25,683 nt of DNA from a virus: IMG/VR virus record IMGVR_UViG_3300032093_000754, positions 1 through 25,683 of that record, one strand, 5' to 3'. A model generated the notes under the pieces. It was not told where the DNA came from. It was given only the letters and a program-made list of their open reading frames with translations, and searched no databases. Both the position numbers and the translations under genes were made by a program. This document shows, piece after piece, positions 19,696 to 25,683 of the stretch (positions are counted from its first letter, which is position 1; each line of letters starts with the position of its first letter).

Positions 19696-19968
19696 ATGGC
19701 TAAATTCAGCAAAAAAATGATGGGTAAAGAAGTTGGCGACGCCAGCGTCTACGCCGCGCCCCACACAATGGATGGTAAGGCTGGTACCGGTGCTAAGGTC
19801 ATGCGAGACCCAAACACTCTATCAGCCAAGCAAGTTAGCCCGCGCACCACAGCGATGCGCGTAAGCGCTGGGGACCCTGCGGCTGATGATGTCAAGACCT
19901 CGGGTATCAAGATTCGTGGCACTGGCTGCGCTACCAAGGGCGTCATGGCCCGTGGACCAATGGCTTGA
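19696..19968 (+). CDS. Small basic protein with C-terminal GTGCATKG tail (90 aa)
   Basis: A 90-residue protein (MAKFSKKMMGKEVGDASVYA…). The N-terminus resembles the start of other phage small basic proteins. The C-terminal segment SGIKIRGTGCATKGVMARGP is similar to, but weaker than, the ADGCxxKG motif of the neighbours (G-C-A-T-K-G is shared). A short AGGC site lies upstream. The next gene starts 8 nt after the stop. No function is known. Confidence 0.75.
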   Translation: MAKFSKKMMGKEVGDASVYAAPHTMDGKAGTGAKVMRDPNTLSAKQVSPRTTAMRVSAGDPAADDVKTSGIKIRGTGCATKGVMARGPMA

Positions 19969-19976
19969 GGTAGCGG

Positions 19977-20639
19977 ATGAACTACACCCAGTTGCAAGCT
20001 GCGATTTGCGATTACACGCAGAACTTTGAACAGGACTTTGTTGCGAACATCCCGGTGTTCGTGCAGCAGGCCGAGCAGCGCATTTTCAACACGGTGCAGT
20101 TCCCCTCGTTACGTCGCAACGTGACGGGCACTACTTCTACCAACACCAAGTATCTGGCTTGCCCGTCCGATTTTTTAGCGGCTTATTCCATAGCTGCGGT
20201 GGCTCCTGACGGCTCCTACGAGTACCTACTCAACAAGGACGTCAACTTTATTCGGCAGGCGTACCCAACGCCTTCGTCCACGGGGTTCCCCAAGTACTAC
20301 GCGTTGTTTGGCCCATCTTTTGCCAACAGTGACGAGCTGTCGTTCATCTTGGGCCCAACGCCTGATGCGCGGTATACCGTTGAGCTGCACTACTTCTTCT
20401 ACCCTGAGTCCATTTCAGTAGCAGCCGATGGGCGTACTTGGCTGGGTGACAACTTCGACTCTGTGCTGTTGTACGGCTCTTTGGTTGAAGCAGTCACGTT
20501 CATGAAGGGCGAAGCCGACATGGTTGCGCTGTATGACGGCAAGTACAAAGAGGCACTTGCTTTGGCCAAGCGTCTGGGCGATGGTATGGAGCGTCAGGAC
20601 GCCTACCGTTCTGGCCAATACCGACAGGCGGTGACTTAA
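19977..20639 (+). CDS. Phage adaptor protein (SU10-adaptor-like)
   Basis: A 220-residue protein. The N-terminal helical part (NYTQLQAAICDYTQNFEQD, FVANIPVFVQQAEQRIF) and the middle beta part (FPSLRRNVTGTTSTNTKYLA, LSFILGPTPDARYTVELHY) with the C-terminal helical part (LLYGSLVEAVTFMKGEADM, ALYDGKYKEALALAKRL) match the adaptor family seen in SU10-like and other podoviruses. The phrase 'IPxFVxxAExRI' is, as I recall, a marker of this group. Adaptors bridge portal and tail nozzle. Together with the protein at 18401 it probably forms the neck. GAGGTAGCGG precedes the start. Confidence 0.75.
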   Translation: MNYTQLQAAICDYTQNFEQDFVANIPVFVQQAEQRIFNTVQFPSLRRNVTGTTSTNTKYLACPSDFLAAYSIAAVAPDGSYEYLLNKDVNFIRQAYPTPSSTGFPKYYALFGPSFANSDELSFILGPTPDARYTVELHYFFYPESISVAADGRTWLGDNFDSVLLYGSLVEAVTFMKGEADMVALYDGKYKEALALAKRLGDGMERQDAYRSGQYRQAVT

Positions 20640-20640
20640 T

Positions 20641-21048
20641 ATGGCGTTTGACCAAACACTCACCACACAGGCCAAGCTGGTTGCACTGCAGACTCTGGCT
20701 ACCGGCACACTCAAGATGGCTTTGTACACCGCTGATGCGGACCTTGGTGCAGGTACGCTGACGTACTCCACGGCCAACGAGGTTGTGGGTACAGGGTATA
20801 CCGCCGGAGGCAATGTGCTTACCGGCGTAACGGTGTTAACTTCGGGCACAACCGCATATCTTGACTTCGACGATGTGGTCTGGAACCCCGCAGGTTTTAC
20901 TGCGCGAGGGGCCCTCATCTACAATACAAGCCTAAGCGATCTGGCTGTGGCGGTGTTGGACTTTGGGGCCGATAAAACGACCACCACAACTTTTACTGTG
21001 CAGACACCGGCCAATACTGCTGATGCTGCACTCATCCGTTTTGTATAA
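20641..21048 (+). CDS. Conserved beta-rich virion-like protein (135 aa)
   Basis: A 135-residue protein with the pattern TLKMALYTADADLGAGTLTY, NEVVGTGYTAGGNVLTGV and FTARGALIYNTSLSDLAVAV. I recall this 'KIALYT…Y…NEVSGTGYTAGG…ARGALIYN' protein type from very many phages of different morphology, where it is of unknown but probably structural function. It begins 1 nt after the adaptor stop. Two further virion-like genes follow, so it belongs to the tail module. Confidence 0.8.
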   Translation: MAFDQTLTTQAKLVALQTLATGTLKMALYTADADLGAGTLTYSTANEVVGTGYTAGGNVLTGVTVLTSGTTAYLDFDDVVWNPAGFTARGALIYNTSLSDLAVAVLDFGADKTTTTTFTVQTPANTADAALIRFV

Positions 21049-21057
21049 GGGGCGATC

Positions 21058-21639
21058 ATGTTAAAAAATCAAGCGCGTTCTACAGAGGTCGTGGCAGCAG
21101 GCGTCAGCGCCACAAAATCTTTTGGCGAAGGTCTCAAGGGTGGCGGCGTGTTTAAGATCATGTGCCACGGCGAAGACGGCAGCCTGAAGTGGGAAGCCGA
21201 GTCGCACAACCTTGTGGTGAACTTGGGCCTGCAAGACATGAACAACAAGTACTTTAGCGGTAGCGGCTACACCGCCACTTGGTTCCTCGGCCTGTACGGT
21301 TCGGGCAGCACCAACAACCCCGCCGCTGGCGACTCGATGCTTTTACACGCCGGATGGACAGAAGTTACGGCCTACAGTCAAGCCACACGTCCGGCTTGCA
21401 CTTTTGGTACGGCCACTAATGCAGACCCTTCGGTGATTTCAAACTCAGCGTCACCTGCAACGTACAGCATCAACGGCACTACAGTGGTCGGTGGAGCTTT
21501 CCTGACAAGCAATAGCACCAAGGGCGGCACCACCGGAAATTTGTTTTCCGCCGCTGATTTCCAATCTCCCGGCGACCGCAGTGTGGTGTCTGGTGACACC
21601 ATTACAGTAACTTACACTTTCAGCCTTGACGCTGCTTGA
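21058..21639 (+). CDS. Putative tail or virion protein (193 aa)
   Basis: A 193-residue protein. A charged N-terminus (NQARSTEVVAAGVSATKSFG) is followed by GGGVFKIMCHGEDGSLKWEA, SHNLVVNLGLQDMNNKYFSG and a Thr/Ser/Gly-rich beta region ending TITVTYTFSLDAA. The arrangement 'GxxKWExxxHNLVVNxGLxDM' is seen, from memory, in phage proteins of the tail-fibre region. An AAGGGG site lies before the start, 9 nt after the previous stop. Function is unknown; short tail-tip or fibre-attachment protein is one possibility. Confidence 0.75.
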   Translation: MLKNQARSTEVVAAGVSATKSFGEGLKGGGVFKIMCHGEDGSLKWEAESHNLVVNLGLQDMNNKYFSGSGYTATWFLGLYGSGSTNNPAAGDSMLLHAGWTEVTAYSQATRPACTFGTATNADPSVISNSASPATYSINGTTVVGGAFLTSNSTKGGTTGNLFSAADFQSPGDRSVVSGDTITVTYTFSLDAA

Positions 21640-21647
21640 GGTTCACC

Positions 21648-21827
21648 ATGGCTACTAAATTTGCACGAGATCAGGTTGTCAAAGTACGTACCGTGGTTCC
21701 CGAAGGACCAGTACTTGCACTGCGCATGGATGAAGACGGCGTGGTTTATTGCCTACTGCAGTGGGTTGACCAAGACGGAAATCAGCAAGAGCGCTGGTTT
21801 GCTGAAGACGTACTGATGGGGGTTTAA
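21648..21827 (+). CDS. Small YodC/DUF2158-like protein (59 aa)
   Basis: A 59-residue protein starting at the ATG at 21648 (MATKFARDQVVKV), after a GAGGT site. The pattern 'F…VVKV…GPVLALRMDEDGVVYCLLQW…ERWFAEDVL' resembles the YodC-like DUF2158 family (about 60 aa, an SH3-like beta barrel with the final 'F..E.L' segment). That family has no known function. The start at 21636 would overlap the previous stop and lacks a site. It lies 3 nt before the fibre gene. Confidence 0.65.
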   Translation: MATKFARDQVVKVRTVVPEGPVLALRMDEDGVVYCLLQWVDQDGNQQERWFAEDVLMGV

Positions 21828-21830
21828 TGT

Positions 21831-23609
21831 ATGCCACTCGTTATTGCTGACCGTGTCCGGGAAACGACAACCACTACTGGTACTGGCACACTCACACTGG
21901 CGGGGCCGTACTCCGGCTTTCAGGCCTTTTCAGTCATCGGTAACGGTAACACTACGTATTACGCCATCATCGACGCGCAAGCCGGTGCATGGGAAGTAGG
22001 TATTGGAGCGTATGCCTCGGTAGGTAACACGTTATCGCGTGCGACTGTGCTGGCCTCCAGTAACGCAGGCGCGTTGGTAAATCTTGCTGCGGGCACCAAG
22101 GACGTCATCCTGACGCAACCTGCGGGCAGGTCTGTGCTTGTGCAAGAAGCTGGATCAGGCCTTATTACAGGGGTTGCAGCGTTTACAGCCAACGGGATTC
22201 CTTACGCTAACGCCACCAACACTCTGACCACCAGCTCCGGTCTGACCTACAACGGCACTGCGCTGGACGTTGCAGCATTGGATGTTACAAACGTCCGGGC
22301 TTTGGATGGCACTGCTTCGTTTTCAATTGCCAACACCACTGGCGTTATGTCGATTGACGACACCAAGTTTACGCTGCAGGACAACACTGACAACACCAAG
22401 AAAGCGGTGTTTGAAGCGTCGGGCATCACCACAGCTACAACTCGCACCTACACGTTACCTAACGCAACAGGAACAATTCCATTATTAAACCTTTCACAAA
22501 CTTTTACTGCTGCACAGACATTTACAGGCTCTGTAACTATGTCTTCTGCAACTGGTACTTACAACATTAGCTCGGGTGGTACAACTGGAACGGTAACAAT
22601 TGGTGGCGTTTCCGGGACTGGCACGCTCACATTGGGCCGTTCAACCGTAAGCCAGACAACCAATATTCAAGCGGGCGCAACAGCATCCGGCAGCACCAAG
22701 ACAATCAACTTTGGTACGGAGGGTCTTTCTGGTTCAACCACCAACATTAGCGTGGGTTCTTCTGTACCCGGCGCAGTAACCAATTTTGCGGTTCAAGGTG
22801 TGACTGTTGGCCGTGGCGGCGGTGCTTTATCTGGCAATACTGTGGTGGGTGAATTCGCTTTGGCGTCTAACACCGCAGGTGGCGGCAACGATGCTTTTGG
22901 TATTCAAACGCTTAACTCCAACACCACGGGCTCTGAAAACACCGCATTCGGCGGAAGCTCGCTTTTCTCTAACACCACGGGCTCTGAAAACACCGCCTGC
23001 GGCGGCGCTGCGCTTGCAACCAATCAAACAGGCGTCAGAAACACCGCTGTTGGTGATTCTGCACTTTTATTCGCAACAGGTTCCAACAATACTGTAATTG
23101 GTAGAAACGCAGGTAGCCAAATTACCACAGGAGACTCCAACGTAGTCATTGGTAGCTACACCGGCCAATTCGAGCCAATCGGCCAAACAGGCAGCAACTG
23201 GATTGTCTTGAGTGACGGCGCGGGAACTGTGCGTCAGTCCATTGATCCGTCAGGTAACACCCAATTTACAACTAACGCTGTAGTGGTGTATGCCCCAGCA
23301 CCTGCAAGTTTTTCTGCTGCTGCAACACTGACAAACGCCGACATTCAAACGCAGCTTATTGTAACAACTGGCACAACTTTTACATTGACCATGCCTTTAG
23401 GCTCTGACTTAGACAATTTAATTAGTTGGGTAACAAATGACATTGGGTATGATTTTTCAGTCATTAACACAGCTTCAAGTACGATTACGATGGCGGCAAA
23501 TACAGGCGTTACGACAGTTGGTAGGTTAACGGTGTTGACTAACATTTCTGGTCGGTTCCGCATTCGTAGAACCGCAGCTAGTACCTACATCATGTACCGT
23601 ATAGGTTAA
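21831..23609 (+). CDS. Tail fibre protein with YadA-head-like beta-roll repeats
   Basis: A 592-residue protein, probably trimeric and used to contact the host. The N-terminal ~105 residues (MPLVIADRVRETTTTTGTGT, EVGIGAYASVGNTLSRATVL) form a domain widespread on phage fibres, likely the virion attachment. Residues about 105-310 are Thr/Gly/Ser-rich beta repeats. Residues about 325-450 carry six to seven repeats of the type NTAFGGSSLFSNTTGSEN (NTVVG, NDAFG, NTAFG, NTACG, NTAVG, NTVIG), the left-handed beta-roll of YadA/Hia head domains. The C-terminal ~120 residues are a beta domain. Two units share 26 identical bases (22920-22945 and 22971-22996), so they are recently duplicated. No chaperone (S74) end is visible. 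Confidence 0.85.
   Translation: MPLVIADRVRETTTTTGTGTLTLAGPYSGFQAFSVIGNGNTTYYAIIDAQAGAWEVGIGAYASVGNTLSRATVLASSNAGALVNLAAGTKDVILTQPAGRSVLVQEAGSGLITGVAAFTANGIPYANATNTLTTSSGLTYNGTALDVAALDVTNVRALDGTASFSIANTTGVMSIDDTKFTLQDNTDNTKKAVFEASGITTATTRTYTLPNATGTIPLLNLSQTFTAAQTFTGSVTMSSATGTYNISSGGTTGTVTIGGVSGTGTLTLGRSTVSQTTNIQAGATASGSTKTINFGTEGLSGSTTNISVGSSVPGAVTNFAVQGVTVGRGGGALSGNTVVGEFALASNTAGGGNDAFGIQTLNSNTTGSENTAFGGSSLFSNTTGSENTACGGAALATNQTGVRNTAVGDSALLFATGSNNTVIGRNAGSQITTGDSNVVIGSYTGQFEPIGQTGSNWIVLSDGAGTVRQSIDPSGNTQFTTNAVVVYAPAPASFSAAATLTNADIQTQLIVTTGTTFTLTMPLGSDLDNLISWVTNDIGYDFSVINTASSTITMAANTGVTTVGRLTVLTNISGRFRIRRTAASTYIMYRIG
22920..22996 (+). repeat. 51-bp repeat within the fibre gene
   Basis: A 26-nt segment starting AACACCACGGGCTCTGAAAA is identical at 22920-22945 and 22971-22996 (period 51 bp, 17 residues, NTTGSENTA). 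This is a recent duplication of one beta-roll unit. Confidence 0.8.
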
Positions 23610-23622
23610 CCAAGGAAACGAC

Positions 23623-23970
23623 ATGACTACCATCACTTGGAAAGTCACCGACATGCTGCGCAACATCAGCGACGGTCTTGTGACCCGTGTTGACTGGGAA
23701 GCTGCTGCGGTGGATGGAAGCACTGAAATTAAAATACGCGGAATGGTCTTCGTCTCCCGTACGGAGTCTTTTACCCCATTTGAGCAGGTTACCGAGGAGC
23801 AGGTTTTGGCGTGGGTCAAAGCCTGCCCAAAAGTAGCTCATATAGAAGGCGTACTAAAAAGACGAGTTGCTGCCGTAAACTCACCTGTTACAACAGCCAG
23901 CGGGGTTCCGTGGGCCACCCAGCAGTTGAAGATGCCAGAGCAAGTTGAGCCGCCCCAAGCCGTGCAGTAA
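23623..23970 (+). CDS. Conserved fibre-region protein (115 aa), DUF7936-like
   Basis: A 115-residue protein. TTITWKVTDMLRNISDGLVT and VTRVDWEAAAVDGSTEIK begin a beta domain, followed by FTPFEQVTEEQVLAWVKA and a Pro-rich C-terminus. The arrangement 'MTTITWxV…VxWxxxxxDG…FTPFEQVTEEQVLxWV' is, as I recall, a family of small phage proteins next to tail-fibre genes, in a domain of unknown function (probably DUF7936). Preceded by AAGGA. The stop overlaps the next gene by one base (TAATG). Might be a fibre accessory or chaperone. Confidence 0.75.
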   Translation: MTTITWKVTDMLRNISDGLVTRVDWEAAAVDGSTEIKIRGMVFVSRTESFTPFEQVTEEQVLAWVKACPKVAHIEGVLKRRVAAVNSPVTTASGVPWATQQLKMPEQVEPPQAVQ

Positions 23971-25172
23971 TGTTTGGGACCGCCGCATACGCACAGTTGC
24001 CGTATGCCTCTGCGCCGGGGGCAGAGTTTTCAGTGTCCGTATCCGAGACCGCGACCGGAACGGACACCATCTCTGCACTACGTACTTTAAGCACCACTCT
24101 AGCTGAGACCGCAACCGGAACGGACACCGCTTCCACAATAAGCACTTTCCGCGCCACTCTGACAGAAGTTGCTTCGGCGGTTGAATCTGTTATCAGTCGG
24201 CTTACATATCCAACGCAAATTGCAGAAGCCGCAACAGGAACGGACACCAACTCCGCAATAAGTACTTTCCGCGCCACTTTGGCAGAGACCGCGACCGGAA
24301 CGGACACCGTATCTGCGACACGCATTTTGCGCCCCACTGTGGCAGAAACCGCCTCGGCGGTTGACTCAGTTGCTGGTCGGCTTACGTACCCCGCTCAAAT
24401 TGCAGAGACCACTACAGCTGCAGACACCATCTCTGCACTACGTACCTTAAACCCCACTGTGGCAGAAGCTGCTTCGGCGGTTGAATCGGTTGTTGCCCTG
24501 CCGACATATGCAACTCAAGTTTCAGAGACGACCACAGCCGCAGACGCCACTTCTTGTATTTTTGTTTTCCCCGCCTCAGTCAATGAGACCGCAACAGCGA
24601 CAGACACCGCTGTAGCCAGCATGACTGATTTAGCCAGTGTGTCCGAGTCTTCCGTAGCATCCGAGACTTTTGCGGCAGCACCCGATTACGCTGTGGCAGT
24701 CTCCGAACAAACGACGGCTATCCTCAACTCCATGGTGGCCACGACAACAGTTCTGGCATCTGTTTTGGAAAGTGTTCGCGCTGTAGACGAGGTGCTCGGA
24801 GCGTTCCTGTGGAATGACATCGACGACACGCAGATTCCGGGCTGGACAGACATTCTTCGCGGGGAGACAATCGGTGACATCGCGGTTTTTGGCGACTCCA
24901 ATTTTGGCGCTTTGGCGTTTGCAGGCGACAGTATTATCACCGCTGGTCCCGGAGTAACCGCATGGTCACAAATTGTTGACACGCAGACTCCGGACTGGAC
25001 AGACATCCTTCGCCCGGTGACAATCGCTGAAATCGCCGTTTTTGGTGGCGCTAATTTTGGCGTGCTATCGTTTGCTGGCGATAGTGTTACCGACTACCCC
25101 CCTGCAGGAACAGCGTGGTTAGAAATTGACGACACCCAGATTCCGGACTGGACCGTCATTGATGCCGTTTAA
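23970..25172 (+). CDS. Repetitive tail-region protein: twelve 20-aa repeats plus 51-aa Trp repeats
   Basis: A 400-residue protein. The N-terminus MFGTAAYAQLPYASAPGAEF is, as I recall, common to phage tail-region proteins. Residues 26-265 are twelve consecutive 20-residue repeats, each starting with Glu (E-T-A-T-G-T-D-T type alternating with E-x-A-S-A-V-E/D-S type), with no insertion or deletion. Residues about 281-400 hold two and a bit 51-residue repeats starting at Trp (W-x-x-I-x-D-T-Q-x-P-x-W-T-D-I-L-R and FGxLxFAGDSV). The repeats imply an elongated beta fibre or shaft. It is likely a virion spike or fibre component. The exact function is unknown. Confidence 0.8.
   Translation: MFGTAAYAQLPYASAPGAEFSVSVSETATGTDTISALRTLSTTLAETATGTDTASTISTFRATLTEVASAVESVISRLTYPTQIAEAATGTDTNSAISTFRATLAETATGTDTVSATRILRPTVAETASAVDSVAGRLTYPAQIAETTTAADTISALRTLNPTVAEAASAVESVVALPTYATQVSETTTAADATSCIFVFPASVNETATATDTAVASMTDLASVSESSVASETFAAAPDYAVAVSEQTTAILNSMVATTTVLASVLESVRAVDEVLGAFLWNDIDDTQIPGWTDILRGETIGDIAVFGDSNFGALAFAGDSIITAGPGVTAWSQIVDTQTPDWTDILRPVTIAEIAVFGGANFGVLSFAGDSVTDYPPAGTAWLEIDDTQIPDWTVIDAV
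24045..24764 (+). repeat. Twelve tandem 60-bp repeats (coding)
   Basis: Twelve units of exactly 60 bp from 24045 to 24764, each encoding a 20-residue unit beginning with Glu. Units 1, 2, 4 and 5 encode ET/AATGTDT starts. Units 3, 6 and 8 have the SAV-E/D-S form. Units 7 and 9 have TTAAD. The last three are the most diverged. The pattern suggests higher-order duplication, likely of three-unit blocks. Confidence 0.85.
24810..25172 (+). repeat. 153-bp (51-aa) tandem repeats with Trp start (coding)
   Basis: The Trp codons at 24810, 24963 and 25116 are each 153 bp apart. Two full units encode WxxI-D-T-Q-x-P-x-W-T-D-I-L-R-x-x-T-I plus AVFGxxNFGxLxFAGDS. A third stops after 19 residues at the gene end. 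Confidence 0.8.
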
Positions 25173-25181
25173 GGAAAAATT

Positions 25182-25683
25182 ATGAGCACGTACTCCCCCT
25201 CTTTGCGTATTGAACTCATTACAACCGGCGATCAGGCCGGTACATGGGGCAACACGACCAACACAAACCTTGGCGGCTTGATTGAATCCGCAATTGCTGG
25301 ATACACATCGGTGTCGATTACGACGGCCAATCAGGCGCTGACTGCGTTGAACGGTGCGTCAGACCAATCTCGCAACCAGACGATTGCGTTGACTACAACA
25401 ACCTCTGCAAACTTTGCCGTATACGCGCCCCCCGCAGAGAAAACGTACATCATCTACAACGCCAGCGCGTACACAGCCACAATTTTTAACTCCACGGTAT
25501 TGGGTAACACTACCGCAGCCGGTACGGGCGTAGCCATCCCAGCAGGGAAAACCGTTCCAGTTTGGACCGATGGCACAAATTTTAGAATTGCCGTTGATTA
25601 CGTAAACGGCTTGGATGTTGGTGGCGTTTTGACCGTTGATGACGGAATCTCCACGAACGCCTCTATGTTCGCAGGGGGATCGC
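25182..25683 (+). CDS. Tail fibre protein, N-terminal part (cut by window edge)
   Basis: The ATG at 25182, with AAGGAAA upstream, opens MSTYSPSLRIELITTGDQAG, TWGNTTNTNLGGLIESAIAG and runs open to the last base, at least 167 codons. This start is, from memory, a very frequent N-terminus of tail-fibre or receptor-binding proteins in environmental phages. Its stalk region is beta-rich (YVNGLDVGGVLTVDDGISTN) and the receptor-binding end lies beyond the window. It follows the repeat-protein gene by 9 nt. Confidence 0.8.
   Translation, partial: MSTYSPSLRIELITTGDQAGTWGNTTNTNLGGLIESAIAGYTSVSITTANQALTALNGASDQSRNQTIALTTTTSANFAVYAPPAEKTYIIYNASAYTATIFNSTVLGNTTAAGTGVAIPAGKTVPVWTDGTNFRIAVDYVNGLDVGGVLTVDDGISTNASMFAGGS

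Noticed and set aside
24045-24764. CRISPR-like array (regular 60-bp repeats)
   Set aside because: No unique spacers between conserved repeats; the period is a multiple of three and one frame stays open through the array, so it is coding repeat.
1-25683. tRNA, rRNA, insertion sequences, integrase and attachment site
   Set aside because: No cloverleaf, transposase, recombinase or tRNA-derived repeat was recognised by eye; lysogeny cannot be judged from this window.

Overview
The window is a stretch of a tailed double-stranded DNA bacteriophage genome (class Caudoviricetes). It carries a terminase–portal–scaffold–capsid series and two adaptor-like proteins, and no tail sheath, tail-tube or tape-measure gene. 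This suggests a short-tailed (podovirus-like) phage, although the right end of the genome is cut off. Many genes look like those of uncultivated freshwater phages. A Gram-negative, possibly betaproteobacterial, host fits the strong sigma70-type promoter, the Shine-Dalgarno sites and the GroES-like gene, but the host is inferred. No integrase, DNA polymerase, recognisable lysis enzyme, tRNA or CRISPR array is seen.

Left arm (1-5057, minus strand): small early or accessory genes packed with ATGA-type overlaps. From right to left these are an unknown 221-aa protein, about 1 kb of repeat-rich non-coding DNA, a protein with a degenerate HNH-type zinc fold, then an operon behind a near-consensus promoter at 2574-2602. 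That operon encodes a 70-aa protein, a 41-aa membrane peptide, a four-cysteine zinc protein, a MoxR-like AAA+ ATPase, two small unknown proteins and a DUF2591-like protein running off the edge. A conserved ~29-bp imperfect palindrome (core CCGACA-N3-TGTCGG) lies 26-40 nt upstream of three of these starts and once in the non-coding region. It looks like the operator or leader hairpin of a phage regulon.

Centre (5670-14082, plus strand): packaging and head module. The order is putative small terminase, large terminase, P22-type portal with a Gln-rich C-terminus, a 65-aa protein, a GroES-like co-chaperonin, putative scaffold, a small unknown protein, a putative decoration protein and the major capsid protein, ended by a hairpin terminator.

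Right part (14232-25683, plus strand): beta-rich virion-like proteins (two of them tandem paralogues), a GT-A glycosyltransferase, a run of very small Lys/Gly/Ala-rich proteins, two adaptor-like proteins and then the tail-fibre module. The fibre module holds a fibre with YadA-head-like repeats, a protein made of twelve 20-residue repeats, and a truncated fibre gene at the edge.

The most unusual signals are a short peptide motif (roughly ADG-[CI]-x-x-[KR]-G-[KR]-T-K/E) shared by four otherwise unrelated tiny proteins with diverged codons, the palindrome regulon, and the repeat-rich, structured non-coding region between 3323 and 4323.
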